Source: Cyclobacteriaceae bacterium
GTDB taxonomy: Bacteria; Bacteroidota; Bacteroidia; Cytophagales; Cyclobacteriaceae
DNA: 6,691 bases
Assembly: GCA_025455445.1 (NCBI GenBank)
Contig: JALOMN010000086.1
Coordinates: 1-6,691, forward strand
Reading direction: 5' to 3'
This document shows, piece by piece, positions 1 through 6,375 of this stretch. Each line of letters begins with the position of its first letter. Positions within the stretch are counted from its first letter, which is position 1. The notes below the pieces were generated by a model. It worked only from the letters and a program-made list of their open reading frames with translations. It had not been told where the DNA came from and made no database searches. The translations under genes and the position numbers were made by a program.

Positions 1-1331
1 GTATCAAATTGCTTTTTCTGGCTTAGACCTAAACGCACAATGACAAGATTGCGCGAAGGAATCATGATCACATGTTGTCCTTCAAAACCATCCATCAGAT
101 ACATGTCGTTAGGTGCATCCATAAATCGCTTTTGAGTAACATCGTCTTTACTACCTGCATTTAACCAGATCTGAGCACCATATTCACCATAGGGTGCTGC
201 TTTGGCCGGAGTTGTAGAATATTTCACCCACCCTTCCGGAAAAATGCGTTCACCGTTCCATATTCCATCATTCAAATACAGCAAGCCATACCGGGCCCAA
301 TCACGCGCTGTGGCATAACTGAACGATGAACCGATAAATGTTCCGGAGGCATCCGGCTCAATCACCATGCTAAAAGCCCCTATCTTATGAAAGATCTCGC
401 GATAAGCAAACTGATAATAATCTTCATCACCGATAGTATGCCGTGCGATGCGCGAAATGATATTGGTGGTGCCGCTGCTGTAGTACCACTTTGTATCAGG
501 TGTAGCTTCAGGTTTTGATTGTGCGGCAAATCCACCTGCATCGGCTTTGCGGAATAGCATGTTGGTAGCATCGCTAGGACCGGCATAAAGTTCTTCCCAC
601 TTCAGTCCGCTGCTTGCCTGCATCAGGTTGTTTAATGTAATCTTGTTTCGATCGTCATCATTCCATTCTGCAACCGGAGCAGGTTCCATCACGTTGAGTT
701 TGCCTTGCTTGACCAATACACCAACCATGCCGTTTGTCACAGTTTTGGTCATACTCCAACCAATCAACGGAGTAGTCATTGAAAACGAGGGTGCATACTT
801 TTCCGCTATGATTTGACCATTCTGCACAATCACCACAGCGCGGGTGTTCACCGGATTTCCCGGATCACTTTCTTCGAATGCTGCATTCACTACTATATTG
901 AGTTTTGGATAAGCGTTATAAAGTGAGTCAATAACTTTATCGCCTTGAGGCCAGGTGATAGTATCCAGTTTCACTAATGGTTTGTTTAAAAGATTTCTCT
1001 TTTGAGCACGCAATTGCCCTTCGCTGATTTCTGACACCAGCGTGCAGCCGAGTCCTTTCCGATAAATTGCTTTTCGTGTGCTCATGCCGAACACCGAGCC
1101 TGTTGCCGAGGAGTCTTCCATATTCACTTCATACGTGCCAAGATTAACAAGTGCTGCGCCCAACTCCTGAGCGATTACCTCTTGTGGATCACGACCAGCC
1201 ACAAACACACAAGAGCATAGATTCTTGGCACCATAACCAGCAATAATAGGTAATGCTTGTGAGAGATAATATATGCCATAGAAGACAACTGCCGCAAATA
1301 AACCTAAGAATACTATCTTGAATTTCTTCAT
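1..1331 (-). CDS. Serine hydrolase, beta-lactamase class C-like fold (C-terminus cut by window edge)
   Basis: I translated this frame by hand. It is open from an ATG at 1331 to the left edge, giving 443 residues without the stop. Residues about 4-24 form one hydrophobic segment after MKK, so the protein is probably an inner-membrane-anchored or exported enzyme. The beta-lactamase/transpeptidase-like core starts near residue 150. The nucleophile motif is S193-M-T-K196 (SxxK). The second motif is Y283-Y-S-S-G-T-T-N290. A late G415-F-E-G-Q419 segment fits the third active-site strand, where many esterase-like members lack the KTG triad. The N-terminal part holds C39, C41 and C96, which could form a disulfide in the periplasm (inference). 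Members of this family (PF00144-like) include esterases, D-aminopeptidases and 6-aminohexanoate-oligomer hydrolases, so the substrate cannot be read from the sequence. ATG 1331 is the first usual start after an in-frame TAA. Probably only the last few residues are missing. Confidence 0.88.
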   Translation of the reverse strand, partial: MKKFKIVFLGLFAAVVFYGIYYLSQALPIIAGYGAKNLCSCVFVAGRDPQEVIAQELGAALVNLGTYEVNMEDSSATGSVFGMSTRKAIYRKGLGCTLVSEISEGQLRAQKRNLLNKPLVKLDTITWPQGDKVIDSLYNAYPKLNIVVNAAFEESDPGNPVNTRAVVIVQNGQIIAEKYAPSFSMTTPLIGWSMTKTVTNGMVGVLVKQGKLNVMEPAPVAEWNDDDRNKITLNNLMQASSGLKWEELYAGPSDATNMLFRKADAGGFAAQSKPEATPDTKWYYSSGTTNIISRIARHTIGDEDYYQFAYREIFHKIGAFSMVIEPDASGTFIGSSFSYATARDWARYGLLYLNDGIWNGERIFPEGWVKYSTTPAKAAPYGEYGAQIWLNAGSKDDVTQKRFMDAPNDMYLMDGFEGQHVIMIPSRNLVIVRLGLSQKKQFD

Positions 1332-1370
1332 GTTAACCAGGTTATGTGATATACAATATTACGAACTCAA

Positions 1371-2825
1371 TTAAATTTTACGTAATGAAATAGCTACCGT
1401 TTCTCCCGGTTTTACATCCGTCAAAATGTAGCTGTATATACGACCACGATCATCAACTTCCTTACATTTAATCTTTTTACCAGAGAGATAAAAGTAAGCA
1501 TGTTTACCCGGCAATGCCGCCTTCCATTTTAAAGAACTGCTGCTGTGATTAGTGAAAACTGTTTTCGAAATACCATCATGCCGCACGGAGATTTCGTCTG
1601 AAAGTACCGGCACATTCTTTAACTCACTCCAATCTGAGTCAGCTGCTAATCCAGGAAGAGTGGACACACTGTTTTGTGTAGCATCTGCTTCAATGCCCAT
1701 CAGGCCGCGAGTAATGTGTTCAATAATGGTGAAGGAATTTTCCGGATAGTCACGCCTTTTATTTTCTGGACTGCATAAATCGATAATCATTTTATTCGCC
1801 AAACTGGTATATCCATTTTCATAAAAGATGATCGGCAGATAGGATTTAAGTTCTACAATCAGGTTATCGTAATTATCACGATATGCTTCAATGAGATCTT
1901 TTATTCGGGTTTGATCCGCCAACACATCAAAGTATAAAAGATAATGTAAAAAGGCCTGGTCTTTCCCAATCATGAAATAATCGAACGTTTTATCGGCATA
2001 TTGTATGGAACGATATTGCTGTCTTTGCTTATCCCACCAGAATTCTTCCAGAAATTTTTTTTCATAAACAGCCTTTTGAAGATATTTTTTGGCTTCCACT
2101 TCATTACCTGATTCGCCAAGCATATTGGAATAAGATGTATAGGCCGCTATCAAAGAAGCAGAAAGATCTACTCCCAGAATTGTTTCTCCCCGACCGCCTT
2201 CGTTGTAGGTAGGAATACCGCGACTGCTGCTAAAGCGTTTTGCTTCGCTGCTATGCATAGCGCGATTGCGTGACGTGATTTCATCGGCACCTAATTGCCA
2301 ATGATCCACATACTCATTGAGACTGAGTTGATAGAACCGTTTGAATTCTTCTTTGTCGATATATCTCTTATCACCTGTCCACCGATAAAGGCGCCACGCA
2401 TTATAAATCACATCAAAATTGGCAGGCAGATTATACCAAAAATCATTATCATTCTCATAGTCAACCGGTGCCGGTTTGTTATAGCGGTTGATTTCCCAAT
2501 ATGAACAGTAATCTTTCTCTGCGCTGATGTTGGCAGCAAACTTTTGAAACATATTGAAGTTATGTTTTTTCAAGCCGAGCAATTGTGCTCCGATAGCCTG
2601 ATGCGACACATCGCGCATGCAAAATGCCTCGCGATTGGGCAACGCAGCTTCATACCATGGACCAACCGGATCTGAACTATCATGCGCAAAGGACAATGCT
2701 TTATTTTTTGCCCAGTCAAACGCCTGATTTAATTCAGTGCTGTTGCTATTAAACGATAACTGACTTTGAGCGGAAGCCAACTTCGTGAGTAAGCAGAAAG
2801 TAAGAAAAACAGAAAGTTTGTACAT
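1371..2825 (-). CDS. Secreted six-hairpin (alpha/alpha)6 glycosidase-like protein
   Basis: A 484-residue protein with a clear signal peptide: Lys3, a hydrophobic core to about residue 16, and an ASA|Q cleavage site after residue 19. No lipobox cysteine is present, so it should be released into the periplasm or exported. Residues about 28-385 read as an all-helical toroid rich in aromatic and acidic residues, including N64-R-E-A-F-C-M-R-D-V-S-H76, Y123-E-N-D-N-D-F-W130, the W149-T-G-D152 helix end, and E363-N through I368-E-H370 followed by RGLMGIEAD. Residues about 386-484 look like a C-terminal beta domain ending in a KPGETVAISL strand. This layout matches six-hairpin glycosidases that act on alpha-glycosidic, rhamnosyl or unsaturated uronyl linkages. 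I cannot assign a numbered GH family or identify the catalytic acids; D72, E124, D126, D128 and E369 are candidates only. The gene lies 39 bp upstream of the serine hydrolase on the same strand and in the same frame, with no terminator-like hairpin between them, so the two are probably co-transcribed. Confidence 0.8.
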   Translation of the reverse strand: MYKLSVFLTFCLLTKLASAQSQLSFNSNSTELNQAFDWAKNKALSFAHDSSDPVGPWYEAALPNREAFCMRDVSHQAIGAQLLGLKKHNFNMFQKFAANISAEKDYCSYWEINRYNKPAPVDYENDNDFWYNLPANFDVIYNAWRLYRWTGDKRYIDKEEFKRFYQLSLNEYVDHWQLGADEITSRNRAMHSSEAKRFSSSRGIPTYNEGGRGETILGVDLSASLIAAYTSYSNMLGESGNEVEAKKYLQKAVYEKKFLEEFWWDKQRQQYRSIQYADKTFDYFMIGKDQAFLHYLLYFDVLADQTRIKDLIEAYRDNYDNLIVELKSYLPIIFYENGYTSLANKMIIDLCSPENKRRDYPENSFTIIEHITRGLMGIEADATQNSVSTLPGLAADSDWSELKNVPVLSDEISVRHDGISKTVFTNHSSSSLKWKAALPGKHAYFYLSGKKIKCKEVDDRGRIYSYILTDVKPGETVAISLRKI

Positions 2826-2868
2826 GTTGCGCTATTTAAAATTAACACTATCGCCTCGCGACACGAAG

Positions 2869-2894
2869 CAAAGGTATTAGTTATATTTACTCAA
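2869..2894 (-). promoter_or_regulatory. Candidate Bacteroidota-type promoter for the glycosidase-hydrolase pair
   Basis: On the minus strand, TACCTTTG at 2876-2869 matches the Bacteroidota -7 consensus TAnnTTTG exactly. It lies 43 bp before the ATG at 2825. A TTG at 2894-2892 is the only upstream element available, and its 15-nt spacer is shorter than the usual 17-23, so the -33 part is doubtful. No Shine-Dalgarno sequence follows; the leader is AT-rich, as is usual in this phylum. Confidence 0.5.
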
Positions 2895-2915
2895 TATGAT
2901 TTACATTTAAGGATA

Positions 2916-2942
2916 TTGAACTCAACCCTTCGCATATAGTTG
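2916..2942 (+). promoter_or_regulatory. Weak candidate promoter for the 121-residue protein
   Basis: On the plus strand, TATAGTTG at 2935-2942 matches TAnnTTTG in all but one position, with a TTG at 2916-2918 and a 16-nt spacer. It sits 40 bp before the ATG at 2983. The region is AT-rich, so a match of this quality could arise by chance. The location in the divergent gap is the main support. Confidence 0.25.
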
Positions 2943-2982
2943 AAAAACATATGCTTTAATGCCTAATTCATTCTGAATAGTC

Positions 2983-3348
2983 ATGGAAAATTTACCAGAA
3001 ATCACAAATCAGTTAAGCAGCAAAGGGCTATTTGATGCCTTTAAAATTCAATTGTCGAAAGATTTTGAACAGAGTAATTTTCCGGCTGATTTTGTAAACT
3101 CGCTTGAGCCAGATTATCAAAGCATTCATCAAAAAATTGCGGTTGAACTTCAGCACAACGAAAAGAAAACTGATTTTAATCTGATGCAATTGCTGTACCG
3201 GATTGATATCAGCGAAGCACAATTAAAAAGGTATTTAAGCGAAAACATACACGAAACTTATTTCAATGTAATTGCAGAATTAATCATTAAGCGTGTACTA
3301 CAGAAGGTAGTTATTAAACGCTATTACAAAAACAATGAGCACAATTGA
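2983..3348 (+). CDS. Small helical protein of unknown function
   Basis: A 121-residue protein that I do not recognise as a named family. It has no signal peptide, membrane segment or metal-binding cysteines, so it is probably cytoplasmic. The composition suggests helices throughout: an acidic N-terminal half with short FxxxF-type hydrophobic spacing, then L67-M-Q-L-L-Y-R-I-D-I-S-E78, which contains an amphipathic helix, and a basic C-terminal helix (about residues 98-116, IIKRVLQKVVIKRYY). The ATG at 2983 is the first start in the frame and has no Shine-Dalgarno sequence. That the ORF is a gene is supported by its length, its ordinary amino-acid make-up, its position on a divergent promoter region, and a hairpin terminator 18 nt after its TGA. 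It runs opposite to all its neighbours, so no operon partner hints at its role. Confidence 0.72.
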   Translation: MENLPEITNQLSSKGLFDAFKIQLSKDFEQSNFPADFVNSLEPDYQSIHQKIAVELQHNEKKTDFNLMQLLYRIDISEAQLKRYLSENIHETYFNVIAELIIKRVLQKVVIKRYYKNNEHN

Positions 3349-3366
3349 TTTTAAGATTGGTGATGA

Positions 3367-3398
3367 AAGCGCCAGACAATATGTACTGTCTGGCGCTT
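3367..3398. terminator. Bidirectional hairpin terminator between convergent genes
   Basis: A perfect 12-bp inverted repeat (AAGCGCCAGACA at 3367-3378, its complement at 3387-3398) with an 8-nt loop fills most of the 65-bp gap between the 121-residue gene (ends 3348) and parC (ends 3414). The stem is GC-rich in its middle. On the plus strand a short T run (3402-3405) follows; on the minus strand there is no real T tract, so termination of parC may rely on the stem alone. Confidence 0.8.
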
Positions 3399-3413
3399 CC
3401 ATTTTATGTTGGT

Positions 3414-6332
3414 TCACAAATCCAATTCTATCGAGTCGCCTGCCGTAAAAGTTTTGTCACCCTTCTTCTCAGCTTCCCGCTTCTTTACTTCTTCTTTTTT
3501 ACTTTCCCCGAAGAGGTCGGCTTGCTTGTCTCCCGAAGCTTTAGCGTAGGGAGGGTTAGCTTCTTTGGGCTTTGTTGCTTTTGCTTTGGGCGATTGGCTG
3601 TTGACGTTCGGACCGATGTTTTGCTTTGCTTCTCCGAAGAGGGCTGTTTGCCCGTCTTCTTCGATGACTGCTTCTGGCGTAACGCGACCTGAAGTTTCGA
3701 AATAGTCTTCGTCTTCTTCGTTGGAGTCGTCAGATTTTTTTTTTGGCGACTCAGTACCCTTTCCGGTTCCGGTCGCCTTTGAAGTGGCTTCGTCATCCTC
3801 TCCTTCTTCTGTACTGCTATCTTCTGGTTCTTCCAGCGGTCTCACCTTAATCACTTTATGTTGTGAAAGACGGTTACCTAATGCTTTCCAACCTTTCACA
3901 TCCACAATATCTTCCAGGTTCATCATTTCGGTTTCCTTCTCTTTGCCCTTACCCTTTACCAACTCCACCTCAATTTCAGGCGTATCCGAAGTGGTAACAA
4001 ACTCAAGGCGGGAGCCAATACCTTCTGAGATAAATCCAAACTCCTTATCCAGTGTGTTAGTTTCTACTAAAAATCTTTTTACAAAATAATGTTTGCTCTC
4101 GCCATCTACATATACTGCTGAAATAGCTTTCTTGGGATGGAACTTTTCTACAAGAATTGTTTTCTCCGGTTCGTAGCGATTGGTGAGTTCGTAATTGGTG
4201 ATTTTATAATTGCCGCTCTTTGTGATTGCAATGATTTGATCATCACCATCAAACTTGCCCACATATTTTCCGCGTTTATCTTTATTGAGTCTGCCGCTGG
4301 CTTCATCAAACCACAAGTCAAGTCCACTTAGCGTAGAGCCTTTCGCTTCTTTGAAATCTACTTTACGCACAGGGTATTTGGTAATTGTATTACCTTTTGC
4401 ACCGCGGCCTTTTATTTCCAATTCCGAAAAGTCGAAATCAAAAATCTTTTTGCGGGCGGTGCTGGCCTGGCTCAGTTTCACTTCCACAATTTCTGCTTCG
4501 CCATTTGGGTTTGCGCTCAGGTATAACACTTTGCTATTGGGATTACCCTGATCAAGATTATACTCTTTATCGCGAATGATAGCCGGCATTGCAAAGCGTT
4601 TTGCGAACGATGTGCCACTCTTGCCATCACTGTAAATCAAGTTATACACCATACGTTCATCGCCTTTCTTCCATACACCCAGGTGCAAAATATCTTTACC
4701 CATAAACTTACGCTCACCAATTCGGCTTACCAGCGCTTTGCCGTCCTTGCGGATAACGATGATATCATCAAGTTCAGAACACTCGCAGATATATTCATCT
4801 TTGCGCATGCCATAACCCACAAAACCATCTTCACGATTTACATACAGTTTCTGGTTGTTGGCAATTACTTCGGTAGCTGCCACTGATTGAAAACTTCTGA
4901 TTTCTGTTTTGCGCTCGCGGCCTTTTCCATATTTATCCAAAAGATTCTGATAATATGCAATGGCATATTCGGTGAGATGCTTGAGATGATGTAAGGTTTC
5001 TTTCAGTTCCTTTTCAAGATCTTTCAGTAACTCATCTGCCTTAAACGAATCGAATTTAGAAATGCGCTTGATGCGAATCTCAAGCAAACGCAAAATGTCA
5101 TCGCGGGTAATCTCGCGATAGAATTGTTTCTTATAGGGTTTTAATCCTTTATCGGTTGTATTGATAACCTCTTCAAATGTTTCACAATTTTCGATGTCGC
5201 GATAAATGCGCTTCTCAATGAAAATCTTTTCAAGAGAGGAGAATAGGATTTTCTCCATCAACTCACCTTTTCTAATCTCAAGTTCCTGCTTGAGAAGTTT
5301 TACCGTTTGATCTGTATTGTATTTGAGAATGTCATTCACCTTCATGAACTGTGGTTTGTCTTCCACAATCACGCAGGCATTAGGAGAAATCGATACTTCA
5401 CAATCCGTAAAGGCATATAATGCATCGATGGCAATCTCGGGTGAAATTCCCGCCTGCAGGTGAATTTGAATTTCAACATCTTTCGCGGTGTTATCCACCA
5501 CCTGCTTCACTTTGATCTTTCCCTTCTCACTGGCCTTCACAATTGAATCCATCAATGAGCTGGTAGTAGTACCAAATGGAATCTCACGAATGGCGAGTGT
5601 CTTCTTATCTACTATTTCAATTTTTGCTCTTACTTTAATCTTTCCACCACGATAGCCCTGATCGTATTCTGAGAAATCAGCGATACCTCCGGTTAAGAAA
5701 TCAGGAAAGATTTTTGGATTCTTACCCTTCAAAACATCTACCGATGCTTTGATAAGTTCACAAAAGTTATGGGGAAGAATTTTTGTTGAAAGCCCTACGG
5801 CAATACCCTCCACTCCCTGCGCGAGGAGTAAAGGAAATTTAACAGGTAACGTTACCGGCTCCTTCTTGCGACCATCATAAGACAACTGCCATTCGGTTGT
5901 CTGTGGATTATACACTACATCCAATGCAAACTTAGAGAGACGAGCTTCGATATAACGAGGTGCAGCGGCACTGTCACCAGTGCGTACATCGCCCCAGTTA
6001 CCCTGCGTATCAAGCAATAAATCTTTCTGACCGATGTTTACAATTGCTTCCCCTATCGCAGCATCACCATGCGGGTGAAATTGCATGGTATTACCAATTA
6101 CGTTGGCCACTTTGTTGAAGCGGCCATCATCCATCTCTTTCAGTGAGTGCATGATTCTGCGCTGCACGGGCTTCAGGCCATCTTCAATGCGTGGCACGGC
6201 ACGCTCTAATATTACATAGGAGGCGTAATCTAAAAACCAGTTCTCATAAAGACCATCCAGCGAAATCAGGCCATGAACCACATCTCCTTCATCATTTCTT
6301 ACTGATTGGTCTGCGTTCTTCTTTTTACTCAT
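3414..6332 (-). CDS. parC: DNA topoisomerase IV subunit A (ParC)
   Basis: This subunit cleaves and rejoins both strands of one DNA duplex while another passes through, in an A2B2 complex with ParE, and separates linked daughter chromosomes. It has 972 residues. The breakage-reunion domain spans about 25-490, with QRRI at 57-60, H86-P-H-G-D90, the catalytic R126-Y127 in AAPRYIEARLS, and a coiled-coil gate at about 430-475. The beta-pinwheel C-terminal domain covers about 490-830 and has a degenerate GyrA box, K641-G-R-G-A-K-G647. From about residue 832 to the end is a low-complexity tail, acidic at first and then Lys-rich, ending in GDSIELDL. E. coli ParC is about 750 residues, so the tail and domain insertions account for the extra length. 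The residue matching E. coli ParC Ser80 is Ala91; the Glu84 equivalent is kept as E95. ParC rather than GyrA is indicated by the adjacent ParE and the poor GyrA box. The ATG at 6332 is preceded by an A/T-rich leader without a Shine-Dalgarno sequence. Confidence 0.97.
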   Translation of the reverse strand: MSKKKNADQSVRNDEGDVVHGLISLDGLYENWFLDYASYVILERAVPRIEDGLKPVQRRIMHSLKEMDDGRFNKVANVIGNTMQFHPHGDAAIGEAIVNIGQKDLLLDTQGNWGDVRTGDSAAAPRYIEARLSKFALDVVYNPQTTEWQLSYDGRKKEPVTLPVKFPLLLAQGVEGIAVGLSTKILPHNFCELIKASVDVLKGKNPKIFPDFLTGGIADFSEYDQGYRGGKIKVRAKIEIVDKKTLAIREIPFGTTTSSLMDSIVKASEKGKIKVKQVVDNTAKDVEIQIHLQAGISPEIAIDALYAFTDCEVSISPNACVIVEDKPQFMKVNDILKYNTDQTVKLLKQELEIRKGELMEKILFSSLEKIFIEKRIYRDIENCETFEEVINTTDKGLKPYKKQFYREITRDDILRLLEIRIKRISKFDSFKADELLKDLEKELKETLHHLKHLTEYAIAYYQNLLDKYGKGRERKTEIRSFQSVAATEVIANNQKLYVNREDGFVGYGMRKDEYICECSELDDIIVIRKDGKALVSRIGERKFMGKDILHLGVWKKGDERMVYNLIYSDGKSGTSFAKRFAMPAIIRDKEYNLDQGNPNSKVLYLSANPNGEAEIVEVKLSQASTARKKIFDFDFSELEIKGRGAKGNTITKYPVRKVDFKEAKGSTLSGLDLWFDEASGRLNKDKRGKYVGKFDGDDQIIAITKSGNYKITNYELTNRYEPEKTILVEKFHPKKAISAVYVDGESKHYFVKRFLVETNTLDKEFGFISEGIGSRLEFVTTSDTPEIEVELVKGKGKEKETEMMNLEDIVDVKGWKALGNRLSQHKVIKVRPLEEPEDSSTEEGEDDEATSKATGTGKGTESPKKKSDDSNEEDEDYFETSGRVTPEAVIEEDGQTALFGEAKQNIGPNVNSQSPKAKATKPKEANPPYAKASGDKQADLFGESKKEEVKKREAEKKGDKTFTAGDSIELDL
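3510..3524 (-). other. QADLF peptide in ParC tail, possible sliding-clamp binding motif (copy 2)
   Basis: Codons for Q937-A-D-L-F941 in the disordered ParC tail, followed by GESKK. The peptide fits the bacterial beta-clamp consensus QL[SD]LF in spacing and in its terminal LF, and differs by one residue from QADMF, the internal clamp motif of E. coli DNA polymerase III alpha. Clamp binding is inferred from the motif only. Confidence 0.4.
3525..3554 (-). repeat. Hairpin-forming segment translated in frame as PPYAKASGDK, possible dispersed repeat
   Basis: The DNA holds an inverted repeat, CTCCC at 3530-3534 and GGGAG at 3549-3553, around a 14-nt centre containing AAGCTT. In the parC frame it encodes residues 927-936. 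From memory, peptides of the AKASGDK/AKATEDK type recur in unrelated Bacteroidota ORFs because short intergenic palindromic repeats get translated. Only one copy lies in this window, so its identity as a dispersed repeat is not shown here. Confidence 0.4.
3636..3650 (-). other. QTALF peptide in ParC tail, possible sliding-clamp binding motif (copy 1)
   Basis: Codons for Q895-T-A-L-F899, preceded by EEDG and followed by GEAK. The flank LFGE(A/S)K is shared with copy 2, 42 residues further on, and the two DNA segments share the CCTCTTCGG core, which suggests duplication or parallel selection. Clamp binding is inferred from the QxxLF pattern only. Confidence 0.4.
3735..3744 (-). other. A10 homopolymer in parC, possible slippage site
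   Basis: Ten consecutive A on the coding strand (PKKK, residues 863-866). With one A fewer the reading frame stays open for about 84 further codons, to a TAA at 3487-3485, and encodes an almost purely basic tail. With one A more, translation stops one codon after the run (ATC TGA). Long A runs are known sites of transcriptional slippage in bacteria; use here is not shown. Confidence 0.35.
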
Positions 6333-6334
6333 TT

Positions 6335-6359
6335 AACTATTCGTTATAGGTTAATAGTT
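6335..6359 (-). promoter_or_regulatory. Inverted repeat just before the parC start
   Basis: A perfect 7-bp inverted repeat (AACTATT / AATAGTT) with an 11-nt loop takes up most of the 43-bp parE-parC gap and ends two bases before the parC ATG. In the parE-parC mRNA it could fold over the ribosome entry region. The stem has only one G-C pair and would be weak, so a regulatory role is speculative. Confidence 0.25.
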
Positions 6360-6375
6360 GTTGGTATTCTATTCA

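Noticed and set aside
380..586. 68-codon minus-strand open frame inside the serine hydrolase
   Set aside because: It lies in another frame of a gene whose own frame carries the active-site motifs.
1..1331. Antibiotic-resistance beta-lactamase
   Set aside because: SxxK and the Tyr motif only show the fold; there is a membrane anchor and no clear KTG motif, and most members of this broad family are not beta-lactamases.
1332..1370. Glycosidase-hydrolase fusion by readthrough, since both share one frame
   Set aside because: Two in-frame stop codons separate them, and the hydrolase has its own ATG and membrane anchor.
2055..2062. A8 run in the glycosidase gene as a frameshift site
   Set aside because: It encodes GAA AAA AAA in a normal helix, and the downstream in-frame sequence is coherent, so there is no sign of recoding.
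3345..3692. 115-codon plus-strand open frame over the 3' end of parC
   Set aside because: It runs antisense through the terminator hairpin and the ParC tail, starts at a TTG inside the stop region of the preceding gene, and has no protein-like pattern.
3721..4551. Several plus-strand open frames of 64-122 codons antisense to parC
   Set aside because: They are mirror frames of a long, well-supported gene; the Ser/Phe-rich composition reflects the complement of acidic and Lys codons.
3414..6332. DNA gyrase subunit A
   Set aside because: The neighbour is ParE-like, the GyrA box is degenerate, and the extended charged tail suits ParC of this phylum.
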